Assembly: GCF_001269655.1 (NCBI RefSeq)
Contig: NZ_LHVE01000002.1
Span: 248,001-312,000, forward strand
Length of the DNA: 64,000 nt
Reading direction: 5' to 3'
Source of the DNA: Pseudomonas thivervalensis
Lineage (GTDB): Bacteria; Pseudomonadota; Gammaproteobacteria; Pseudomonadales; Pseudomonadaceae
The translations under genes were made by a program, and so were the position numbers. The notes beneath the pieces are model-generated. The model was given only the letters and a program-made list of their open reading frames with translations. It ran no database searches and was not told the DNA's origin. Below, piece by piece: positions 41,276 to 49,705 of the stretch (positions are counted from its first letter, which is position 1; the number at the start of each line of letters is the position of its first letter).

Positions 41276-42313
41276 ATGTCGACTGCATCCTTTTCAATCT
41301 GGACCACCCGGGCCGCTTCGGCGACCCGGCGCGGCGGCTCGGTGGCGGTGACGCTGCTGGGGTTGCTGCTGCTGACCTTTTTCATCGGACGGGTGATGCC
41401 CCTGGACCCGGTGCTGGCCATCGTCGGCCCGGACGCCGACGCCTCGGCCTACGCCCAGGTGTACAAAGAACTGGGCCTGGACAAACCGTTGTGGACCCAG
41501 TTCGCGATCTACCTCGGCGACCTGCTGCACGGTGACTTCGGCATGGCCTTGCTGACCGGCAACCCGGTCATCACTGACATCGCCCGGGTCTTCCCGGCCA
41601 CCTTGGAACTGGCCACCCTCGCCATTTTGTTCGGCGTGTTGGCGGGCCTACCGTTGGGCGTCTACGCGGCGACGCATCAGGGCCGTGCCGGTGACCATGT
41701 CGCGCGGCTGATCACGCTGTTCGGTTACTCCACGCCGATTTTCTGGATCGGCATGATGGCCTTCCTGGTGTTCTACGCCTGGCTGGGTTGGGCCGGCGGC
41801 GTCGGACGCATCGGTCTGGCCTACGACGGGCTGATCCCGAAACACACAGGGTTGCTGTTGATCGACACCGCCTGGTCTGGCGAGTGGGAGGCCTTTCGCA
41901 GCGCACTGCGACACATCCTGTTGCCGGCGGTGATCCTCAGCTTCAACTCGGTCGCCTACATCAGCCGCATGACCCGCAGTTTCATGCTCGAGCAACTGTC
42001 CCAGGAGTACATCATCACCGCCCGGGTCAAGGGCTTGTCCCAGCGCCGCATCGTCTGGGGCCATGCCTTCGGCAACATCCGCGTGCAGCTGTTGACCATC
42101 GTCGCGCTGGCCTACGGCGGCCTGCTGGAAGGCGCGGTGCTGATCGAAACCGTGTTCGCCTGGCCGGGCTTCGGCCAGTACCTGACCAGCAGTTTGCTGC
42201 TCGGTGACATGAACGCGGTGATGGCTTGCGTGCTGCTGATCGGCCTCATCTTCGTGACGCTGAACCTGATCAGCGATGCGCTGTACAAGATCTTCGACCC
42301 GAGGACTCGCTAA
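41276..42313 (+). CDS. ABC transporter permease (DppB type)
   Basis: 345 aa from ATG 41276; an ATG two codons earlier touches the AGGA Shine-Dalgarno and is less likely. It is a six-helix BPD_transp_1 permease. The EAA loop region reads EYIITARVKGLSQRRIVWGHAFGNI (split: EYIITARVKGLS, RRIVWGHAFGNI), the segment that contacts the ATPases. Late in the protein IETVFAWPGFGQYL is the usual DppB mark. The stop overlaps the start of the next permease (TAATG). Confidence 0.92.
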   Translation: MSTASFSIWTTRAASATRRGGSVAVTLLGLLLLTFFIGRVMPLDPVLAIVGPDADASAYAQVYKELGLDKPLWTQFAIYLGDLLHGDFGMALLTGNPVITDIARVFPATLELATLAILFGVLAGLPLGVYAATHQGRAGDHVARLITLFGYSTPIFWIGMMAFLVFYAWLGWAGGVGRIGLAYDGLIPKHTGLLLIDTAWSGEWEAFRSALRHILLPAVILSFNSVAYISRMTRSFMLEQLSQEYIITARVKGLSQRRIVWGHAFGNIRVQLLTIVALAYGGLLEGAVLIETVFAWPGFGQYLTSSLLLGDMNAVMACVLLIGLIFVTLNLISDALYKIFDPRTR

Positions 42314-43221
42314 TGAACCTGCCCCTTGCTTCCAGCGCCCCTGGCAGCGCCACGTTGCCGGCGTCCAGTACGGCGGCGATGGTCGCCAGCACCTTGCGCC
42401 TGTTGCGTTTTTTGCTGCGCAACCCGATGACCTTCGCTGGCCTGATCGTCGTTGCGACCTTGATGCTAGTCGCGGTCTTCGCGCCCTGGATCGCCGGCCA
42501 CGATCCGCTGCTGCAGAACCTCGCCGGAGCCTTGCAGGCACCCAGCGGCGCGCACTGGTTCGGTACTGACGAATACGGTCGCGATGTCTTCGCGCGGCTG
42601 GTGTATGGCTCGCGCATCACCCTGTACATCGTCTTGCTGGTGACGGTGATCGTCGGCCCCATTGGCCTGCTGGTCGGGACGGTGTCCGGCTACTTCGGCG
42701 GTTGGGTCGACAGCCTGTTCATGCGCATCACCGACATCTTCATCTCGTTCCCCAGCCTGGTCCTGGCGCTGGCCTTCATCGCCGCTCTCGGCCCGGGGCT
42801 GGAGCACGCGGTGATCGCCATCGCACTCACCGCCTGGCCGCCGATTGCCCGGCTCGCCCGCGCCGAAACTCTGCCATTGCGCAACGCCGACTTCGTTGTC
42901 GCGGTGCAGCTTCAAGGCGCGTCGAGCACCCGGATCATCCTGCGCCACATCATCCCGATGTGCCTGTCGTCGGTGATCATCCGCCTGACCATGAACATGG
43001 CGAGCATCATCCTCACCGCCGCCGCCCTGGGCTTTCTCGGCCTCGGCGCCCAGGCACCGTTGCCGGAGTGGGGCGCGATGATCTCCACCGGGCGGCGCTA
43101 CATGCTCGAAAGCTGGTGGCTGGTGGCGGCGCCGGGTGCGGCGATCATGCTGGTCAGCCTGGCCTTCAACCTGTTGGGCGACGGTTTGCGCGACGTCCTC
43201 GACCCCCGCAGCCAATCCTGA
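42313..43221 (+). CDS. ABC transporter permease (DppC type)
   Basis: 302 aa from ATG 42313 (overlap TAATG with the previous gene). N-terminal OppC-type segment (LRNPMTFAGLIVVATLMLVAV) and landmark HWFGTDEYGRDVFARLVYGSRITL (split: HWFGTDEYGRDVF, ARLVYGSRITL). The coupling loop is RNADFVVAVQLQGASSTRII. Together with the preceding permease it makes the heterodimeric channel of the importer. Confidence 0.93.
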   Translation: MNLPLASSAPGSATLPASSTAAMVASTLRLLRFLLRNPMTFAGLIVVATLMLVAVFAPWIAGHDPLLQNLAGALQAPSGAHWFGTDEYGRDVFARLVYGSRITLYIVLLVTVIVGPIGLLVGTVSGYFGGWVDSLFMRITDIFISFPSLVLALAFIAALGPGLEHAVIAIALTAWPPIARLARAETLPLRNADFVVAVQLQGASSTRIILRHIIPMCLSSVIIRLTMNMASIILTAAALGFLGLGAQAPLPEWGAMISTGRRYMLESWWLVAAPGAAIMLVSLAFNLLGDGLRDVLDPRSQS

Positions 43222-43230
43222 GGAACGGCC

Positions 43231-44070
43231 ATGACTGAGATAAAACTTGCGGTACAGGACTTGTGCGTTGAGTTTCGCAACGCCGGCAAAACCTCGCAGG
43301 CAGTGCGTGATGTGTCGTTCACCCTGGGGCGGGAAAAACTCGCCATTGTCGGCGAGTCCGGCTCGGGCAAATCCACCGTCGGCCGCAGCCTTTTACGCCT
43401 GCATCCACCGACGGCGCGGGTCACCGCCAAGACCTTGCGCTTCGCCGATATCGACCTGTTGGCCGCCAGCGAAAAGCAGATCCAGGCGATTCGCGGCGCG
43501 CGCATGTCGATGATCATGCAAGACCCCAAGTACTCGCTGAACCCGGTGGTGCGGGTCGGCGAACAAATCGCCGAGGCCTACCTGGCCCATCACAAGGTGC
43601 CCCATCGCGAAGCCCGCGAACGTGCCCTGGACATGCTCGCCAAGGTGCACATTCGCGATCCTCGGCGGGTCTATGACCTATATCCGCACGAGGTCTCGGG
43701 CGGCATGGGCCAGCGGATCATGATCGCCATGATGGTAATCACCGATCCCCAGGTGATCATCGCCGACGAACCCACTTCGGCGCTGGACGTGTCGGTGCGC
43801 CGACAGGTGCTCAACGTGCTGGAAGAGCTGGTCAGCGAGCGTGACCTGGGGCTGATTTTCATCAGCCACGACCTGAACCTGGTGCGGCATTTCTGTGATC
43901 GTGTGCTGGTGATGTACGCCGGGCGCGTGGTCGAGTCGATTGCCGCCGCCGACCTGGATCACGCCACCCATCCCTACACCCAAGGCCTGTTGGCCGCACT
44001 GCCGAGCCTGGACCATCCGCGCGCCACGCTACCGGTGTTGCAGCGTGACCCCCACTGGTTGAATGCTTGA
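43231..44070 (+). CDS. ABC transporter ATP-binding protein (DppD type)
   Basis: 279 aa. Walker A GESGSGKSTVGRSLL, Q-loop IMQDPKYSLNP, signature VSGGMGQRIMIAMM, and Walker B VIIADEPTSALDV. The signature has Met-Gly where most have Gln/Met-Arg-Gln, a common DppD variation. The C terminus (DHATHPYTQGLLAALPSLDH) is the oligopeptide-type extension, but the cysteine cluster of DppD iron-sulfur proteins is absent. It lies 9 nt after the second permease. Confidence 0.92.
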   Translation: MTEIKLAVQDLCVEFRNAGKTSQAVRDVSFTLGREKLAIVGESGSGKSTVGRSLLRLHPPTARVTAKTLRFADIDLLAASEKQIQAIRGARMSMIMQDPKYSLNPVVRVGEQIAEAYLAHHKVPHREARERALDMLAKVHIRDPRRVYDLYPHEVSGGMGQRIMIAMMVITDPQVIIADEPTSALDVSVRRQVLNVLEELVSERDLGLIFISHDLNLVRHFCDRVLVMYAGRVVESIAAADLDHATHPYTQGLLAALPSLDHPRATLPVLQRDPHWLNA

Positions 44071-44080
44071 GGAGCCTGTC

Positions 44081-44848
44081 ATGAGCATGATTGAAATCGC
44101 CGGCCTGAACCTCAGTTTTGGCACCGGCGCGGCACTGAACGCGGTACTGCATGACGTCGATTTGCGCGTGGCCGAAGGCGAGGCATTCGGCCTGGTGGGG
44201 GAGTCCGGTTCGGGCAAGACCACCGTGCTGCGCTGCCTGGCCGGGCAGTATCAGCATTGGAGCGGACAACTGCGGGTCGCCGGGCAAGCCGTGACGCGAA
44301 AGCTGCCGCTGAACCATTACCGCACGGTGCAGATGGTGTTCCAGGATCCGTATGCCTCGTTGCATCCGCGCTACACCATCGATGCTGCGCTGCAAGAACC
44401 GCTGCGCATCCATGGCATCGACGGGCGTGCCCAGAAGGTCAGCGAGATCCTGCGCAAGGTCGGCTTGAACGACAGCTTCCGCTTCCGTTATCCGCACCAG
44501 TTGTCCGGCGGCCAGCGCCAACGCGTGGCGATTGCCCGGGCGCTGATCCTGCGTCCTCGGGTGCTGTTGCTGGACGAGCCGACCTCGGCGCTGGACGTCT
44601 CGGTGCAGGCGGAAATCCTCAACCTGCTGGCCGACTTGCGCCGCCAGGAAGGGCTGACCTACCTGATGGTCACCCACGATCTGGCGGTGGTGGCGCATCT
44701 GTGTGATCGGCTGGCGGTGATGCAGCAGGGCCGGGTGGTGGAGACGCTCGACAGTCATCTGCTGGCGAGCGATGGCGCCACCCATGCGTACACCCGTTTG
44801 CTGGTGCAAGCCAGCCGCGACATACAGCGAATACCGATCGCTGTCTGA
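44081..44848 (+). CDS. ABC transporter ATP-binding protein (DppF type)
   Basis: 255 aa from ATG 44081, which has GAGGAG 6-7 nt upstream; an earlier in-frame ATG at 44063 lies inside the preceding gene. Walker A is GESGSGKTTVLRCLA, Q-loop FQDPYASLHPRYT, signature LSGGQRQRVAIARA, Walker B VLLLDEPTSALDVS. Second ATPase of the heterodimeric pair. It ends the importer; the porin gene follows after 131 nt. Confidence 0.92.
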   Translation: MSMIEIAGLNLSFGTGAALNAVLHDVDLRVAEGEAFGLVGESGSGKTTVLRCLAGQYQHWSGQLRVAGQAVTRKLPLNHYRTVQMVFQDPYASLHPRYTIDAALQEPLRIHGIDGRAQKVSEILRKVGLNDSFRFRYPHQLSGGQRQRVAIARALILRPRVLLLDEPTSALDVSVQAEILNLLADLRRQEGLTYLMVTHDLAVVAHLCDRLAVMQQGRVVETLDSHLLASDGATHAYTRLLVQASRDIQRIPIAV

Positions 44849-44979
44849 GGTAACTGTTTCGTTGCACGTGTTTTAACCCGAAGAAGACGTTGAACCGCAG
44901 GTTTCAATGCCGCGCACGCGCTCGCCTGTGATTTGGCGTTCAACCCAACTAAATCATTCAACTAACAAGAATAAAAAAC

Positions 44980-45702
44980 ATGAAAAAGACACTCGTCGTG
45001 CTGTCCCTCGCTTCCTTGTTCACTTCCCTTGTTGCCGTGGCCGACACCGGTTATATCAACGTACGCCACCAGTATGCGGAACAGACCCGCATGCACGCCG
45101 ACCGCGCCAAGTTCGGCATGCGCCTGGACAACGGCGTGGGGCTGGAAGGTGAACTCAAATACAAGACCGCCGGTGATCGCGAAGACGTCGCCTTCGACAA
45201 CACCGTCGGCAGCGGCCATGAATTCACCGTCAACTACCAGCACAAGATCAATGATCGCTGGACATTGACGCCCTCGTTCGCCATGGAAAGCGATGAGGAA
45301 TCCACCACCTACAAGATGGGCATGCGCCTGGGCTACAAGATCACCAAGGAGCTGAGCATCGCCGGACGCTACCGTTACGATTCCTCCAAGCTCGACCGCG
45401 ACCAGATCGACCGTGACGTGCCGGACAACGGCCAGGACGACCAGAAGATCCATCGCTACGACGTGTACATCAACTACGCGAATCAGGGGCCGTGGGCGTA
45501 TGAATATCAACTGACGTACTTCGATGCCAACTACATCCGTTATAACGGCGGCACCGACGACTATGAGCAGAATGCCGTGGTCAAGTACAAGTGGGATAAG
45601 CGCTGGGCGCCGTTTTTTGAAGTGGGGGATATCAAAGTCAACTCCGTCGACAACGATCGTCAACTGCGCCTGCGGGTCGGTATTCAATACAACTTTTTCT
45701 GA
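44980..45702 (+). CDS. KdgM-family outer-membrane porin
   Basis: 240 aa with a signal peptide (MKKTLVVLSLASLFTSLVAV, cleavage near ADTGYINVRH). It is built of short amphipathic strands and ends in the C-terminal aromatic signature LRLRVGIQYNFF, as in beta-barrel porins. Family resemblance to the oligogalacturonate-specific KdgM porin is visible in GYINVRHQYAEQTRMHADRAKFG-type opening (split: GYINVRHQYAE, HADRAKFGMRLDNG) and the repeated YRYD/YELTYF strands. KdgM porins carry acidic sugars or oligosaccharides across the outer membrane, which fits the neighbouring importer and dehydratase. Confidence 0.85.
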   Translation: MKKTLVVLSLASLFTSLVAVADTGYINVRHQYAEQTRMHADRAKFGMRLDNGVGLEGELKYKTAGDREDVAFDNTVGSGHEFTVNYQHKINDRWTLTPSFAMESDEESTTYKMGMRLGYKITKELSIAGRYRYDSSKLDRDQIDRDVPDNGQDDQKIHRYDVYINYANQGPWAYEYQLTYFDANYIRYNGGTDDYEQNAVVKYKWDKRWAPFFEVGDIKVNSVDNDRQLRLRVGIQYNFF

Positions 45703-45756
45703 GTTGCAGAGCGGGCCCTACAGGCAGCACTGCTAATTTAAGGAATAGATGAACCT

Positions 45757-45845
45757 GTGGCGAGGGAGCTTGCTCCCGCTGGGCTGCGCAGCAGTCCTTC
45801 TTTGTGGGCGCTTCGCGCCCAAGCGGGAGCAAGCTCCCTCGCCAC
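45757..45845. repeat. REPIN, GTGGCGAGGGAGC class
   Basis: Arms GTGGCGAGGGAGCTTGCTCC and GGAGCAAGCTCCCTCGCCAC enclose about 50 bases between the convergent porin and GntR genes. Confidence 0.84.
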
Positions 45846-45861
45846 AGGGGCCTATGGGCGC

Positions 45862-46605
45862 TTATTCGTTGTAGAACGCCTGACGTTGTTGCGTTTCACA
45901 CAGGCGCATGCGGCTGTTGCTCAAGTGCAGGTACATGGCCGCCCGCGCCGCGTCGACATTGCCGCTGGCGATGGCGTCGAAGATCTGCTGGTGTTCGGCA
46001 TTGATTCCTTGCAGGTAAGCACTGCGGTCACTTTGTCCGGAATAGGCGGAGTTCATGCGCGTACGCGGGATCAGCTTCGTGCCCAGGTGCTTCATGATGT
46101 CGATCAGGTAGTAATTGCCGGCGGCCTTGGCGATTTTCAGATGGAACTGAAAATCGGCATTGATGGTGGTACCGGATTTTTCCGGCCCCTGCAGCAATGC
46201 CTCCAGCGCCTGGGCCAGCTCGGCCAGGGCTTCGGGGGTCGCGCGTTGCGCCGCCATGCCCGCAGCCTGGACTTCCAGGCTCAGGCGAAACTCCAACAGG
46301 TTGAGCACATCCGACAACGTGGCAATCGTCGCCGGCCCCAAGGTGAAGCCCTCCGGTGCCGGCATGTCGAGGACAAAAGTGCCGACGCCATGGCGCGTTT
46401 CCACCAGCCCCGCCGCCTGCAAGCGCGACAGCGCTTCACGCACCACCGAACGACTGACGCCTTCGGCCTCCATGATATGCACTTCGGTGGGGAGCTTTTC
46501 CCCGCACTTGAGGACGCCGTCGCGCATGCGCTGGGCAAAACGGTCGACCAGGGTTTCGGCGAGGCGGCGTGGCTTGTTCAGTGGAGATAACGCTTGATCC
46601 GTCAT
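45862..46605 (-). CDS. FCD-domain GntR-family transcriptional regulator
   Basis: 247 aa. An N-terminal winged helix-turn-helix includes KLPTEVHIMEAEGVSRSVVR and EALSRLQAAGLVETRHGVGT (about 40-80), followed by an FCD ligand/metal-binding helical domain (about 100-235) with metal-type residues in NADFQFHLKIAKAAGN and HQQIFDAIASGNVDAA. FCD regulators bind organic and sugar acids and usually repress neighbouring catabolic operons. The DNA-binding helix is nearly identical to that of the divergent gene at 46703. Likely controls the dehydratase/importer unit; direct proof is absent. Confidence 0.88.
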   Translation of the reverse strand: MTDQALSPLNKPRRLAETLVDRFAQRMRDGVLKCGEKLPTEVHIMEAEGVSRSVVREALSRLQAAGLVETRHGVGTFVLDMPAPEGFTLGPATIATLSDVLNLLEFRLSLEVQAAGMAAQRATPEALAELAQALEALLQGPEKSGTTINADFQFHLKIAKAAGNYYLIDIMKHLGTKLIPRTRMNSAYSGQSDRSAYLQGINAEHQQIFDAIASGNVDAARAAMYLHLSNSRMRLCETQQRQAFYNE

Positions 46606-46629
46606 CGGCGTGCTCTAGTGTGATCAGCG

Positions 46630-46672
46630 GGCATTATAGTGAGTTTTGGCGCAAGGTCGCGGCTATAATGCC
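46630..46672. promoter_or_regulatory. Symmetric divergent promoters between two GntR genes
   Basis: GGCATTATAG (46630-46639) and CTATAATGCC (46663-46672) form a perfect 10-bp inverted repeat with a 23-nt centre. Each arm carries a consensus TATAAT -10 box, one pointing left and one right. The right one is also embedded in GCGGC-TATAAT-GCCGC. No clear -35 boxes are seen, suggesting activator dependence or extended -10 use. Confidence 0.6.
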
Positions 46673-46702
46673 GCGATCGTCTGGCTTTAATGGATAGGTG
46701 CA

Positions 46703-47416
46703 ATGGACCGTGTCACACCCGATCGACGCCTGAGCATGACCCAGCAACTGGTGGTCGACCTGACGCAGCAGATACTGGCCGGCGAACTGCCTGCGGGCAG
46801 CAAGTTACCCACCGAACAAGTCATCATCAAGGAGCGCGGCGTCAGCCGGACAGTCGTGCGCGAAGCCATGTCGCGACTCCAGGCCGAAGGCTTGGTGGAA
46901 ACCCGTCACGGCATCGGTACCTTCGTAGTGGACACCGCCCGCCCCGGTGATTTCCAGGGCAGCAAACACGTCAAGGGTGGCGCCTACGATGCGCTGGCTG
47001 TGATCGAACTGCGCCTGAGCCTGGAGGTGGAAGCCGCCGGCATTGCCGCCCAACGCGCCACGCCGGAGCAGTTGCAGGCGATGCGTGAAGCGCTCGACGC
47101 GGCGAATGCTGTTGACCCAACGGATGACGAAAACGCCCGGGTCGATTTCGAATTTCATTTGCAGATCGCCCAGTGCACCGGCAACAGCTTTTTCATCGAC
47201 GCCATGGCCCATGTGGGCAATACGTTGATCACGGTCGTGCAACAGGCCGGGCCGGCGGTGACGGGGGAAAACCGGGCGTTGGTGGTGCGTGAGCGGGAGC
47301 AGGTCTACGCGGCGTTGGCACGGCATGATGGGGACGCGGCGCGGGCGTCGATGCGGTTGCATTTGATCAACATGCAGCAGCGGGTCCAGGGTGTGGTCGA
47401 GTCGACGGCGCAATAA
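46703..47416 (+). CDS. FCD-domain GntR-family transcriptional regulator
   Basis: 237 aa, winged helix-turn-helix KLPTEQVIIKERGVSRTVVR / EAMSRLQAEGLVETRHGIGT at about 33-72, then an FCD domain with RVDFEFHLQIAQCTGN as the metal/ligand face. It is a paralogue of the divergent regulator, with much higher similarity in the DNA-binding part than in the effector part. This suggests shared or overlapping operators but different inducers. Start ATG has a GGATAGGTG-type weak Shine-Dalgarno. Half a REP follows the gene at 47436. Confidence 0.88.
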   Translation: MDRVTPDRRLSMTQQLVVDLTQQILAGELPAGSKLPTEQVIIKERGVSRTVVREAMSRLQAEGLVETRHGIGTFVVDTARPGDFQGSKHVKGGAYDALAVIELRLSLEVEAAGIAAQRATPEQLQAMREALDAANAVDPTDDENARVDFEFHLQIAQCTGNSFFIDAMAHVGNTLITVVQQAGPAVTGENRALVVREREQVYAALARHDGDAARASMRLHLINMQQRVQGVVESTAQ

Positions 47417-47435
47417 CCTCCCACCGCAGAACCCT

Positions 47436-47457
47436 GTGGGAGCGAGCCTGCTCGCGA
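47436..47457 (+). repeat. Single REP half-site
   Basis: GTGGGAGCGAGCCTGCTCGC without an inverted partner, between the convergent GntR and lipoprotein genes. Confidence 0.8.
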
Positions 47458-47478
47458 TGACGGTGGCCCATTCGCTTG

Positions 47479-48528
47479 CTAGTTGCGCTTCCAGCACTCC
47501 GCAAACCGCGCACATACCCCGTAACGCTCATCCATCTGCGCCATCCTCTCCAGGTGATGACCTACAGCTTCGACCGTCACCCCATTCCCGATCCGGAAGT
47601 ACTCCACCATCATCGCGACGTCCAGGTCGATCTCGGCTTTCTCCGGCTTGGCATTGGCGGTTTTCGGCGATGCCCACTGCTCCAACTGCTCATCCTTCAA
47701 CTGCCGCAGACGCGTCTGGTATTCGTCCTTGAAGCGTTCCATCGAGTGCGCCTTGTTCTGCGCCATATCATCGCCAAACGTCTTCAGGTTTTCCCGGTAC
47801 AGCGTCCAGTAGTCAACCGGCAGGTCGAAGCCGAGCTTGGCCTTGCGTTCGCTGATCAGGGTGTCCAGCTTCTCTGGCGAATAACTCTCGACTTTTTCCT
47901 TGGCCGGATCGGTCTTCACCGTGACGACCAGGCTTTTATCGATGACCCGGCTCATCAGCTCCAGGCGATGGGGCGTGTCCGGGTAGGTCTTGGGGAACAG
48001 CGCATTGCGGCCGGCGCAGGCGGGAAAGTCTTTTTTCAGGATCGGGATCGGTGTGCGCACGTCCTTGCCGTCGACCCGTTGCAAGCGTTGCAACTGAGTC
48101 AGGCAGAAGTTCTTCTCGGACTTGAACGTCACCTCGTATTCGGCATTGGCCTCGGGCGTAAAGTTGAAGCCCTTGCCGCACACGGCATAACCGCTGTTCA
48201 TGTTGGTGCGCAGGTGAATCTGCTCACCGGGCTTGAGCTTGACCTCCAAATAACCCCTGGCATCCTTGGGCGCCGGAACGCTCATCCCCACCCGCCGCGC
48301 GGTATCGCTCAGCAGCATATTGTTGAGAATGCCAGTGGTTTGCCCGTCGCAATGGGCTGCGTCGAAATAATCCAGCGTGGCGTTGCTGGTATTGGCGACG
48401 AACCGCAACTTGGCGGCGTCCGGTTCGATGGCATCGGGGTAACTGCCGTTGACGCTGCAACCGCCGAGCAATACGAACAACGCGGACAATGCTAACAACG
48501 GGGCGGGACAGCGAGGCAGGGCGAGCAT
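47479..48528 (-). CDS. Hypothetical lipoprotein
   Basis: 349 aa from the second ATG (48528-48526), which has AAGG 6 nt upstream; the first ATG two codons earlier has no space for a ribosome site. The N terminus is a lipoprotein signal: a hydrophobic stretch ending in LLGGC. The mature part has a repeated-cysteine N-terminal half (AAHCDGQ, AVCGKGF, NFCLTQ, PACAGR), so disulfides in the periplasm are likely, and a helical charged second half. I do not recognise the family. The gene is alone on its strand here. Confidence 0.75.
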   Translation of the reverse strand: MLALPRCPAPLLALSALFVLLGGCSVNGSYPDAIEPDAAKLRFVANTSNATLDYFDAAHCDGQTTGILNNMLLSDTARRVGMSVPAPKDARGYLEVKLKPGEQIHLRTNMNSGYAVCGKGFNFTPEANAEYEVTFKSEKNFCLTQLQRLQRVDGKDVRTPIPILKKDFPACAGRNALFPKTYPDTPHRLELMSRVIDKSLVVTVKTDPAKEKVESYSPEKLDTLISERKAKLGFDLPVDYWTLYRENLKTFGDDMAQNKAHSMERFKDEYQTRLRQLKDEQLEQWASPKTANAKPEKAEIDLDVAMMVEYFRIGNGVTVEAVGHHLERMAQMDERYGVCARFAECWKRN

Positions 48529-48644
48529 AGTCATCCTTGAAGGATCGATAAAGTTGGCGGATGCTACTGAAGTGCCACTATTGTGTCTATCACCTGCCGC
48601 TGGGCTGTAGGCAACACCATTTTCTTCTCGACAAGGATTTATCG

Positions 48645-49016
48645 ATGATCGACTTCAACAACAAAGGCTTCTTCAAGCTCAAGCAAAACGACGAATATGC
48701 TGAGCGCGTCACGGCCCTGCTGCTGGACGGTGAACAGGTTATCGACGCTTACAAATCGATGCGCGACGGTGTGGTCTTCACCAACAAACGCATCATCGCG
48801 GTGAACGTGCAAGGCATCACCGGCAGCAAAAAAGATTTCACTTCCTTGCCCTACAAAAACATCGTCGCCTACTCGGTCGAAACCTCCGGCACCTTCGACC
48901 TGGACTCTGAACTGGAGATCTACTTTTCATCCCTGGGCAAAGTGAAATTCGAATTCACCGGCAAGACCGGCATTGTGGAAATATCCAAGGTAATCTCCAA
49001 ACACCTCCTGACCTGA
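48645..49016 (+). CDS. Bacterial PH-domain protein
   Basis: 123 aa from ATG 48645 (ACAAGGATTTATCG Shine-Dalgarno). The protein is essentially one bacterial pleckstrin-homology-like domain: YKSMRDGVVFTNKRIIAVNV is the typical strand pair and FTSLPYKNIVAYSVETSG the following helix/strand boundary, then a C-terminal helix (EISKVISKHLL). These small soluble proteins form oligomeric rings in the solved family members. Function unknown. It is monocistronic. Confidence 0.8.
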   Translation: MIDFNNKGFFKLKQNDEYAERVTALLLDGEQVIDAYKSMRDGVVFTNKRIIAVNVQGITGSKKDFTSLPYKNIVAYSVETSGTFDLDSELEIYFSSLGKVKFEFTGKTGIVEISKVISKHLLT

Positions 49017-49071
49017 TCGGCAAACTCAGTGTCCACCGCCAACCCCCTGTGGGACGCTCGCCAGTTGCTGC

Positions 49072-49488
49072 TCAAGGCTCCAACGCCGGCCCCTTCAACT
49101 CGATCTGGTTGCCGTCCGGATCGAAGCAGTAAATCGACCAACCCTTACCCTCCGCGCCATAGCGCTTCTGCGCTTTCCCAACCTCCAGGCCAGCTGAAGC
49201 CAGATGCGCGAGGAGGGCTTGTTCATCAAACGGCTCGATACGCAGGCAAAGGTGATCGACGTTGTGCCCTTGCTTCCCGGCCGCCGGCCCGCCCTGGCGA
49301 CCGAGAGGCCCGTCGACGGCTACCAGGTCAATCATCGAAACACCGGTGCCCAGATGAATCATGCCAAGATCGTCACGGCGCTTCTTGAGCTCGCAACCAA
49401 GCACCGACGTGTAGAAAGCGAGGCTGCGCTCGATGTCTTTTACGCGCAGGACGATGTGGTCGATACGTTGGATCGTGAAGTTCCGCAT
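49072..49488 (-). CDS. VOC/glyoxalase-superfamily protein
   Basis: 138 aa, two VOC beta-alpha-beta-beta-beta modules: RIDHIVLRVKDIERSLAFYT at the start, HNVDHLCLRIEPFDEQAL in the middle and YCFDPDGNQIELKGP at the end. The residues His10, His72-region and Glu in IELKG are in the positions that bind a metal in glyoxalase I, fosfomycin-resistance proteins and dioxygenases. No specific resistance signature is evident, so only the superfamily can be assigned. It reads toward the PH-domain gene. Confidence 0.88.
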   Translation of the reverse strand: MRNFTIQRIDHIVLRVKDIERSLAFYTSVLGCELKKRRDDLGMIHLGTGVSMIDLVAVDGPLGRQGGPAAGKQGHNVDHLCLRIEPFDEQALLAHLASAGLEVGKAQKRYGAEGKGWSIYCFDPDGNQIELKGPALEP

Positions 49489-49602
49489 ACAGGCCTCGTG
49501 TGCTCAGTGATGGACGCTAAGGGTTACTTCACCTTAGCTAACCGTGCTGGAATGTCATCGCAGAATTCACCGCGCCTGTCGACCCGTGGTCGGTATCCTG
49601 CT

Positions 49603-49616
49603 GGTTAAAGTTAACC
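49603..49616. promoter_or_regulatory. GGTTAA-AG-TTAACC palindrome
   Basis: Perfect inverted repeat of 6-bp arms with a 2-nt centre in the 217-nt region between the divergent VOC gene and the membrane-protein gene. It could be a regulator site; no partner is identified. Confidence 0.35.
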
Positions 49617-49705
49617 GACATGAAGTCGATAGTGTCTTTCTGAAAGAGTGCGCACCCATCAGTGTCTCTCGTTATTGTTTAATTTGGAATGACAGGGATA
49701 GGGCA

